Shown here: positions 58,001 to 64,000 of the stretch, piece after piece
Numbering within the stretch: position 1 is the stretch's first letter
Layout of the letters: the number at the start of each line of letters is the position of its first letter
NCBI GenBank assembly: GCA_012845835.1
Contig: JABAKD010000027.1
Span: 15,720,073-15,784,072, forward strand
DNA length: 64,000 nt
Direction of reading: 5' to 3'
Origin: Undaria pinnatifida
Taxonomy: Eukaryota; Sar; Phaeophyceae; Laminariales; Alariaceae
Translations under genes and position numbers: made by a program
The notes under the pieces: generated by a model
What the model was told of the DNA's origin: nothing
What the model saw: only the letters and a program-made list of their open reading frames with translations
Database searches by the model: none

Positions 58001-61000
58001 ATACATACTCGTAACGTGTATGACATTCCAACGATATAAAGCGGTGTGGCTTGTTGAAAGGTGAAGCAAAACAGTCAGCCACCGCGCAAGCAACCGGGCA
58101 AGCAGCACCTACTATTCATAGCTAAAATGACCTTGTAGCTATAGTCCGTACTTGTAACGCGTACGGTATGAGATTCAAATAGGGTGGTTTGTTGGTCTAA
58201 TTGTCTAATCGATCAACCCCTTTAATCGAAAAGTACGATATCCCCCCATCCTAGCACGCGCGTGTATGTGCGACTGAGTAAATTGTTCGAGGCCAGCCGG
58301 ATATGAATCTGCCGACAACGGCGTGCAACACAACAAACCTGTTGGCAACGATTGCTATATACCAGGGCATATATCATGCGTTCCCGATCGACGCCCCGTG
58401 GACGTTTCTGCTGGCACAGGTCTGTCTCGTTTTGGAAGCTTGAGGCGTTTTTTTGACGATCTAACGGTCTGGATTTCCGAAAGTCCACGCGGACGGTGCT
58501 ACTTGAACCTGCCAGCAAACCTGTTGGCCACAGACCGCAACGAACGTTAACGTCGAAAAGATGTCGCAGAGCCATCCCGTTGTAGTGAATAAGTCTTCTA
58601 GAGTCACCTGGCGATGTCTGCAAGGGCGTCCTGCCAGCCTTCTCCTTTCCCTTTGCACGTGATTTCAGCTGCCCGCAGCGGCTCCCCGCTCTGTACAAAC
58701 AGGCCCGAAGCCACCGCCCAATCCCCGACCTGCAGCAACGGTAGAGACGGCTTTACAACATCAGGATGAAACTGGTTGGAAAAAGAGGCAGCAATGAATG
58801 TTGGTTTGAACATGAATTTACGATTTCAGCCGCCCGAAGCGGCTCTCCGGGCTGTACGAACAGACATGACGCCGCCGCCCAAATCCCCAACCTACAGCAA
58901 GGATAAAGGCGGCGAAGTGGACTCTATTAGACTAGTGCCTTCGAGAACTTCGAAACATGTCGGGAAAGAAAGAACGATTACAAATACAGCATCAGCAAAA
59001 AAAAAGCCCGGGCAGCTGCAACGCACGGGGCTGTACAAAACGCACGCAACATAGGGACACTTTTGTACTGCCGCACGCTCAATAATTCGGCCCTTCATAA
59101 AAGCGTGTTTGCGATTTTGTAAATTCGTTTGGTTTGGGAAAAAAACACATGTCGGACAGATGACGATCTACAGTAGATCATACAGATCATATAGATCATA
59201 TGGATCATTTGCAATAGATCTTGCATCTGTCGTTAGGATATGTTGCGCAGGGGATCTGTACATAAGCAGAACAGATCCCACAACGGAAACATGTGCTGGA
59301 CCACGCAGATCGTACGGCTCCCACTCGGCAACATGAGCTAGACTACACAGATCTGCCCTGAATGATTTACAGTAGATCAACAATTGGAGTAGTAGATCAT
59401 CTGTCCTACGTGTAAATAAATGTGAGAATGATTTTTGAAACCGACCAACGTTCATATATAACGCAAGACCAACCAAGTCACAAAAAAAATGGGCTGGAAA
59501 AATTAACATGTTAAATGGTAGAAAAAAAACGTATCTCTAACCTTAGACTAATATTTCGCTCATTTCTTCGTTGGTTAGGTTGGCCTTGAACTGCGGCTTT
59601 CGACGGTTTCAATACAAAATGGGCTGGAAAAATTAACATGTTAAATGGTAGGAAAAAAAACGTATCTCTAACCTTAATCTTTCGCTCATTTCTTCGTTGG
59701 TTGGGTTGGCCTTGGACTGTGGCTTTCGACTGTTTCAATACTATTAACAGTATAGTAGTATGCTTTCCTCCCCAACTCCTACCCAACGAAACTTGATACA
59801 TCTTAGGGTGTTGTAGGGGTATAGGGCGGGGACACAGCGTGTCCCATTGCAGGCGTTTCGAGGCCGTACCTTAACAGTGTTACGCAAACACCCTAAAATC
59901 GCACTCATCGCAAACACCCTAAAATCGGTACACGCAAACACCCTAAAAATCGCACTGATCGCAAACACCCTAAATATCGCACTCATCGCAAACACCCTAA
60001 AATCCTTACACGCCAACAACCTAAAAATCGCACTCATCGCAAACACCCTGAAATTGGTACAAGCAAACACCCTAAAAATCGCACTCATCGCACACACCCT
60101 AAAATCGGTACACGCATAAACACCCTAAAAGGGGGTAGTCGTGCGTGTGAATCGGGCAATACACACGAAAGATTTTTAGACGACGAAGCATGGTGTCACT
60201 AGTCAGACCACCGCGCCATGACGCCGTATCAACAATCATTCGATTGCCACCGCCCTCCGACCACCACCCTTCGTGTTTTAGCCTATGAATGGTACAGAAC
60301 TGTCACGACTCAGAACCATAAGAAGGTTCCTACAAACGGGTTGGTCAAACTTGCGATAATACATCCTTCAATCGGGTCTGTGTCGCATGCATTGTTGCCG
60401 CGGTTCAAGCGTCTGGACCACTGCGTGTGAGGTAAAAGCCCCGATCGACGTGACTGTCTCGTATCGAAACCGGTTGGGGAGCACCGGCAGAGAGAGTGGG
60501 GGAAAGGAAGGGGTATTGGCCGTAGTAAAACTAGGATGCCGCCTTAACCTTGGCGTACCGATGTGAAACAGAGAGGGAAAACCGAATCAAAGCCAACGTA
60601 CAGTACAAAATATACTGATAACGTATTTTTCTTGCGGCTTGTGCATGCCTATTTGTGGCGGTCCATTTTGTCATGCGTGTGCATCCTCTTTCAGACTTGT
60701 GTATTTTTTTATTCGATCTTGTAATGCATCGTTTCATCATCGTTTTATGACTGTGTACGGGACTGTTTTTTCTTGCCTCCTCCGCCCGCTCGGCCTGCCG
60801 ACGCATCACCTCCTTTTTTAGCGCCCCCGCACATTGTCATTGGGAAACATACTGCCATTTTTTTTTTTTTTTTTTTTATCCTCCGGCGGATGGGGAAAAA
60901 TAAAGCTTTAGCTCATCACACTTCCACGTATTTTCATAGGCGTCGTGTGTCGATTGAACTCAGTTGCTTTCGCAGCCCAACGCTAGCTGGCGCACCCTTC

Positions 61001-63528
61001 GGGTCCCATTGTAGGTATAGCGTAAGCTGTCCCTATCAGTGGTCTTCGTATATGTACTGCCAAATGTTTTTTTTTTGTAGGGCCGGCGCATTGTGATAGC
61101 TGTTTTTTTTTCGGCTGGTGACGCATGCTCCGACAGAGGTAATATCATACACAATAAGTTGCCCTGTTTGTCTGAAATACTTAGTGATTGACCAATTGGC
61201 GAGGCTACTTGATCCAACATCGTCGGAAGCTCGCTTGTTTTTTTCACAAGTTTCGCTCTACCTCGGCCATTGGGTTGCTCATCGGCCAGCACATTTATTT
61301 TTCCCCGAATCATTTTTTTTCGGACGAAAGCTACTACTCGTACGGTAGGGTCATCGCTTGTAGGACCTCATTTTTCAATGGCTCGGGGTCACTCCCGCGA
61401 GCGACCCCGGAGTTCATTTGCTATCTTGAAGCTTTCGTGCTTTTTTATTTTTTTCGATGCGATGAATCCGCAAACTGGAATGGTTAGCTACGCCGCCCAA
61501 AACAAAATCGTCGAAAGGCTTCTTGTCGGCGGAGTACAGAGTCGCTCGGGCGAGAGGCTCAATTCCGGCAGTGAAAAAAGGGGGTTACCGCCTCCTCGAC
61601 GTGGAACACGTTTTATGGAGAGGCATGAAGCTCCTCCAAGAAAGAGGCGCGTATCAGATATGGCGCGGTACACCTCTGACGTACTGTAGTACGCGTGTGG
61701 CGATGTTTTACTGCATGTGTGTTTTCATTAAGCTATGCATTTGTTTTCAAAGATTTGTGTATGTTGTAGCTGTGTAATTGGTTTTCTCTGACGATGATTT
61801 GCGGCAAATTCGTCGAATGACAAACGCTAGTGTTTTATTATGGCTTGTGTAATTTTGCGGCTGCTTAACTGTTTTTCCTGCCTAATCTGTGCATACTCCG
61901 AAACGTTCGTATTTCGCTTGTGTATTTTCATGGCCGTGTAATTTGCTCTTGCCTCCTCCGCCCACTCGGCCTGCCGGCGCGTTAGCTCCTTGGCATCCAC
62001 AGACCCTCCCGAGGACACCGCGAAAACCTTAGCTTCTTCCCATCGCCGAAGGTCGACGAACATGCTGATGGCCTTGTCCGCCATGCCGTTCCGAGCCCAC
62101 GTCTGCCACCACGGATCAATCAAGCATAGCAAAGAACCAACAAAAGTAAAAACAAACGTGTGCTTTTGGTAAGGTAGGTGTGCCTTAGGGTACCCCGACC
62201 GGTGATCTACCCAGCCTTCTTTTGTTTAACTCGACAACAGCTCTCCGTCAACCGAGAGACACTACCGCCCTCGCCAAGGCTCGCGGAGCCCCCGCGAAAC
62301 AATACCAGCGCTGCCGCGTAAAACTCTCATACAATGGTTCTCGTAGACGGGGTCCTCTCCACCCTCCCCCCCCCTTATACGCTGGGAGATTCACTGGTAC
62401 ATGTAGAGGATATACCCCCGTATGTACATCGGTGGATTGCGATTGAGCCTGGCCGCTAACCTTGGCTGCTCCTTGGTAGTCCCCCTGATGCGCGAGTAGA
62501 TCCGCAGATGCATCCGCCTCTATCTTCATCCTGCACGTTTAAGGTTGGCGTTGACGTTGGCGCAAGGTTAATACCTTTGTAAGCGCTTGGATTGACCTTG
62601 GGTTCAGAGGTTGGGATAATTTTCTGCAGTATTGAAAAGATCGGCGCGGACTGTTTGGTTGGACGGGCGCGCAGCAAAACTATTTGAGCGTTTTGACTTT
62701 TCTGGTTTTCAAAAATACACACAGAGCAACCAAGCAAGTGCAAGCGACGGGCGCCTCATAGCAGCGGACATGCCTGCCGCGACTACCCGCCACGGCGGTA
62801 GCTTTGGTTGTACGAAAATCATTTTATCACATGATCGAGTTCGAAATAATGCGAGCCGCTGGGTACGAGTGAGCTACAACTACTAGAGAGCTACACCAGT
62901 GCAAAACGAGGAAACTCTATTGGATGTTTTGGACCGGGTGGCTGAATTTCACCCCCCCCCGCGCACCTGGTTGTCCTAGCAAATAGGTCGTGGGCAGCAA
63001 GGGTGGAACAGGAAAGATATATGACAAGCAAACACAAGTATGTAATACACCGTAAAGACGGATCGAGCACCTAAATGTCGGAGGTGTCTCTATCGGGAGT
63101 GGGAACGGTTCTCCGTCTCGAAAGGGCGTGCGTGGTCAATGCTATGGTCGAATGACTAAGACGAGGAACAATGGAGTAACCCCCCCCCGGCCACTTGCCC
63201 TCCGCCTCCCTGTTCGTGCCGAAGCCCCCCACTCCCCTTTAGTGACAAAGACCCCACCTCATTTGGCGCCAAAAACTACCAAAATACATATAACAGCGCA
63301 AGTTATATACTGGTACATGTACAAACTTATGTATTGCTAACATTTGCCAATATTTGCGCACCCGGCTTCCGGGTTGTTCTTGGAGAGAGCGGTCTCGTGC
63401 CGCCTCCTTATCTCTATGTCGGCCAATAGGTCGACAAATCGAAGATCTCGGAGACGAGTAAACGCCTTTCTGCTGACGTCGAATTCCATTGCTTGGACCG
63501 CGGACGTGCCCAATATGCGCCAGTTCCG
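48816..63528 (-). CDS. IFT122: IFT122 (intraflagellar transport, IFT-A complex), C-terminal part, 14 exons
   Basis: IFT122 is a subunit of the IFT-A complex that carries cargo back from the ciliary tip. Fourteen exons (63528-63362, 62530-62461, 62102-61953, 58729-58608, 55857-55716, 55204-55032, 54403-54305, 53272-53133, 52912-52839, 52240-52127, 51625-51354, 50285-50201, 49701-49543, 49076-48816) all join in phase to 675 codons plus stop. These are TPR-like alpha-solenoid repeats (KAISMFVDLRRWEEAKVF, EAYLKMDDFANVLALYV, FRKAGRRD, ARFDDTSYYYW, LADLYHAFHHVHCF) followed by a zinc ribbon (CFRCGASNPLL...CTTCRHPF) and a C-terminal finger that has lost two of four cysteines. Human IFT122 is about 1240 residues, so the N-terminal WD40 exons lie beyond 64000. 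Introns 3 and 10 of this set are GC-AG. Presence implies the organism builds flagella. Confidence 0.97.
49543..49701 (-). CDS. IFT122: IFT122 exon m, acidic linker
   Basis: 53 codons, phase 0 both ends; QWREAKEGGADVMAL, an acidic run GADDDDEDDLEG and LFNRCINNALEAQE. It corresponds to the poorly conserved acidic region before the C-terminal finger. The acceptor-side part is duplicated at 49861-49924. Confidence 0.88.
49861..50040 (-). repeat. Tandem copy of the IFT122 exon m acceptor region
   Basis: 49861-49924 repeats the AG acceptor and first ~14 codons of exon m (reading QWWEVKEGGNDVDM against QWREAKEGGADVMA). The following intron sequence is also repeated (GGTATC and GTTCACGGTCGG parts), unit about 190 bp. 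Confidence 0.85.
50201..50285 (-). CDS. IFT122: IFT122 exon l
   Basis: One base completes Gly; IRDDEAMELIRATPAQGKRR matches the family EEGITDEEAISLI. Donor GTAACT, phase 0 out. Confidence 0.93.
50345..50935. repeat. CATACAGCGC minisatellite
   Basis: About 55 degenerate copies of a decamer like CATACAGCGC in the intron between exons k and l. Plus-strand open frames rich in Tyr-Ser-Ala are its translations. Confidence 0.93.
51354..51625 (-). CDS. IFT122: IFT122 exon k, zinc ribbon
   Basis: AKPVRDSPEL, CFRCGASNPLL, then a Ser/Pro-rich insert of about 35 residues, then GDACTTCRHPFVRGFLNFES and LPLVEFQPEPG. Both CxxC pairs are intact; the family has only about five residues between them. Donor GTACGC, phase 2 out. 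Confidence 0.96.
52127..52240 (-). CDS. IFT122: IFT122 exon j
   Basis: AKVLGAFKLARFAYDRLQR and LDMLTVQ match KALGAYRLARHAYDKLRG...LGTLTIR. Donor is GC (CAG/GCAAGA), giving LTVQ-AKP against LTIR-AKP of the family; an upstream GT would delete two aligned residues. Confidence 0.95.
52839..52912 (-). CDS. IFT122: IFT122 exon i (74 bp)
   Basis: Two bases complete Thr; VAFARGAHSFEELLQVATLF fits the helical region before KALGAYRLARHAY. Donor GTTAGT, phase 0 out. The sequence match is modest but both phases fit. Confidence 0.82.
53133..53272 (-). CDS. IFT122: IFT122 exon h
   Basis: RLADLYHAFHHVHCFTTDPF matches [20 protein letters not shown]. Donor GTTAAA, phase 1 out, confirmed by the phase of exon i. 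Confidence 0.96.
53774..53936. repeat. Pentanucleotide tracts (GGTAT)n then (GGCAT)n
   Basis: About 15 GGTAT units, four GTCAT units and about 14 GGCAT units in sequence, in the intron between IFT122 exons g and h. Repetitive YGMVW and AWHGM open frames derive from it. Confidence 0.97.
54305..54403 (-). CDS. IFT122: IFT122 exon g
   Basis: One base completes Ile; NAVKKARFDDTSYYYW matches NAVAESRFNDAAYYYW. Donor GTGACG, phase 2 out. Confidence 0.97.
54665..54790 (+). repeat. Second SINE-like family, copy in IFT122 intron
   Basis: TCTGGATAAGCCGTGGTCAC, GCACGTGCCTTC and CTTGTCGATTTGCGTCGACT match the copies at 33585-33705 and 39070-39150. Confidence 0.65.
54790..54870 (-). repeat. Copy of the IFT122 exon f donor edge
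   Basis: About 82 bp repeating the last ~25 codons of exon f and its GTAAGC donor 236 bp downstream of the real one. Includes CATGACGGCGCAGCTCATGT on the minus strand. The copy is frameshifted. Confidence 0.88.
55032..55204 (-). CDS. IFT122: IFT122 exon f
   Basis: KWTEAVKLSEEHNGKFDD, LPYALWLRDNGRFDEALEAF and RKAGRRD match RWDEAFALGEKHPEFKDD...AQKAFHKAGRQRE. Consensus donor GTAAGC, phase 2 out. The donor-side part is duplicated at about 54790-54870. Confidence 0.97.
55716..55857 (-). CDS. IFT122: IFT122 exon e
   Basis: TETEVLSLCGKELSLAGFDD then AREAYLKMDDFANVLALYVK match [36 protein letters not shown]. Donor GTCGGT, phase 0 out. Confidence 0.96.
56160..56340. repeat. (CACCCA)-rich tract
   Basis: CACCCACC and CACACAC units on the plus strand in the intron between IFT122 exons d and e. 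Confidence 0.93.
56426..56580. repeat. TGGATGCTAC decamer array
   Basis: About 14 nearly perfect copies of TGGATGCTAC. Confidence 0.96.
57248..57407 (+). repeat. A-tailed SINE-like element, copy 2
   Basis: About 160 bp ending in an A-rich tail (about 57399-57420). Its reverse complement is nearly identical to 60876-61034. GCAACTGAGTTAAATCGAC is box B-like. Confidence 0.82.
57465..58180. repeat. Six-copy tandem repeat, unit about 120-145 bp
   Basis: GTAACGCGTACGGTATGAG (or a variant) recurs at about 57468, 57611, 57756, 57892, 58011 and 58154, each followed by GATATA-GGTGGCTTG and AAGCAACCGGGCAAG blocks. In the intron between exons d and e. Confidence 0.93.
58608..58729 (-). CDS. IFT122: IFT122 exon d
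   Basis: VGDWAVASGLFVQSGEPLRA and WQDALADIA match AAVEMYISAGEHVKAIEI...LIDIAR. Donor GTGACT, phase 2 out. An acceptor-side copy lies at 58823-58891. Confidence 0.96.
58823..58891 (-). repeat. Copy of the IFT122 exon d acceptor region
   Basis: Repeats the acceptor (GCTGTAG against GCTGCAG) and the first ~20 codons of exon d with indels, 100 bp upstream of the real exon in gene orientation. Confidence 0.87.
59195..59365. repeat. Dispersed repeat copy (partner at 46900-47070)
   Basis: Shared ordered blocks include GGAAACATGTGCT, GCAGATCGTACGGCTCCCA and ATCTGCCCTGAATG. Confidence 0.75.
59470..59745. repeat. Two-copy tandem repeat, unit about 125 bp
   Basis: GGGCTGGAAAAATTAACATG occurs at 59490 and 59620, followed in both by TTAAATGGTAG and ACGTATCTCTAACCTTA. 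Confidence 0.94.
59886..60130. repeat. AAACACCCTAAAATCGCACT minisatellite
   Basis: About eleven units of 20-24 bp. The CCCTAAAA core resembles a telomere unit but the spacing and the rest of the unit do not. Confidence 0.93.
60770..60820 (-). repeat. Copy of the IFT122 exon c donor edge
   Basis: Minus strand reads MRRQAERAEE then GCAAGA, against TRRQAEWAEE then GCAAGA at 61953. The GC donor is copied too. About 1.15 kb downstream of the real exon in gene orientation. Confidence 0.88.
60876..61034 (-). repeat. A-tailed SINE-like element, copy 3
   Basis: Minus-strand copy of the element at 57248-57407, ending in a poly-A (18 T on the plus strand at about 60858-60875). Contains GAGTTCAATCGACAC, a box B-like sequence. 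Confidence 0.83.
61953..62102 (-). CDS. IFT122: IFT122 exon c
   Basis: 50 codons, phase 0 both ends. ADKAISMFVDLRRWEEAKVF and RRQAEWAEE match the family. Donor is GC (GAG/GCAAGA); with it the next exon aligns without gaps (WAEE then VGDWAVASGLFVQSGE). Confidence 0.96.
62461..62530 (-). CDS. IFT122: IFT122 exon b (70 bp)
   Basis: One base completes Gly; ADASADLLAHQGDYQGAAK matches LFLADVFSYQGKFHEAAK. Donor GTTAGC, phase 0 out. Confidence 0.93.
63362..63528 (-). CDS. IFT122: IFT122 exon a (most 5-prime in window)
   Basis: VQAMEFDVSRKAFTRLRDL and RFVDLLADIEIRRR align with the family segment [29 protein letters not shown], just after the WD40 part. Acceptor CTATAG, donor GTGCGC, phase 2 out. 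The acceptor edge is repeated several times to the right. Confidence 0.95.
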
Positions 63529-64000
63529 CTATAGTGTACATGTGTTGAAATATTAACACAAACATTTCGTGTGCAAGGGTTGATCAAGATTGATACTCCA
63601 ACGCACGTTTTTGCTTTTCGTGCGCAAGGTTTTTTCAAGCGTGGTAGTTTTACAACAGTTCCGCTTTAGTTTGGAGAAATATCAATGTAAGCTTGTCGTG
63701 CACACGGCTTTTTGACGTTTCAAGAGTAATAGAATAATTTTGCGTGCGAAGGGTTTTCAGGCGCGGCAGTTTAGTTACAGTTCCGCTTTATGAAGCTATT
63801 GGAACATGAAAACAAACTTTTTTTTTGCAAGCAAAGATTTTTCAAGATTGTTATAAACGGTTGGCGTGCAAGGAACATGTTGCTCAGGCGAGTAAATGTT
63901 TTCGTAGAGACGTCGGACTCCATCGCTTGGACCGCGGACGTGCCCAAGATACGTCCGTCCCGCTTTTTAGTTTATCAAAATACCAATACAGACATTTTAC
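63529..64000 (-). repeat. Array of copies of the IFT122 exon a acceptor region
   Basis: The acceptor neighbourhood (CAGTTCCGCTATAG on the plus strand) recurs near 63655-63670, 63779-63792 and 63957-63972. The last copy (about 63893-63977) also repeats ~25 codons of exon a in an open frame (RILGTSAVQAMESDVSTKTF). Confidence 0.85.

Noticed and set aside
1-64000. CRISPR arrays, bacterial operons or a prophage
   Set aside because: No regularly spaced identical repeats with unique spacers, and the clear exon-intron structure is eukaryotic.

Overview
This is nuclear DNA from a eukaryote with intron-rich, repeat-rich genes. Long open frames are scarce. Short coding blocks are separated by 0.1-3 kb introns, and exon edges can be followed by matching reading phase across splice sites. 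A flagellar transport gene (IFT122), a CDIN1-family gene, an E1 gene, a Helitron and a Copia element, CAG/CTG runs and many minisatellites together suggest a flagellate-bearing alga or protist. A brown-alga-like stramenopile is my best guess, but this is an inference and no single marker settles it.

Layout. (1) 5.5-16.5 kb, minus strand: the N-terminal part of a UBA1-type ubiquitin-activating enzyme (E1), with seven phase-consistent exons and one tentative extra exon; the rest would lie to the left. (2) 16.6-28.8 kb: a transposon nest. A decayed Helitron (minus strand, Rep plus PIF1-like helicase) is split by a 6.2 kb Ty1/Copia element (minus strand) with recognisable LTRs and a near-perfect 5-bp target duplication. 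The Copia integrase region carries an inverted copy of itself. (3) 29.1-32.5 kb: an unrecognised minus-strand gene with a topoisomerase-like zinc finger and several local copies of its exons, some in palindromic arrangement. (4) 32.5-38.7 kb: mostly intergenic, with a short TRIM-like LTR element, SINE-like copies and a few unassigned coding-like blocks. (5) 38.79-44.55 kb, plus strand: a complete seven-exon homologue of CDIN1 (C15orf41), a PD-(D/E)XK nuclease-fold protein carrying the TPD motif. (6) 44.5-48.8 kb: convergent intergenic space filled by degenerate GCGTTAGC-like repeats and an (ACCCG)n tract. (7) 48.8-63.5 kb, minus strand: 14 exons coding the C-terminal 675 residues of IFT122, an IFT-A complex subunit; its N-terminal WD40 exons lie beyond the right edge.

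Two features stand out across the genes. First, four of the 25 introns I could define use GC instead of GT at the donor site; all four carry a strong remaining consensus and are supported by reading phase and/or family alignment. Second, introns repeatedly contain diverged same-strand copies of the adjacent exon edge, including the splice site, as if tandem duplications had been spanning exon borders. At least six exons in three genes show this. Alignments to known families are from memory of those families; no database search was run.
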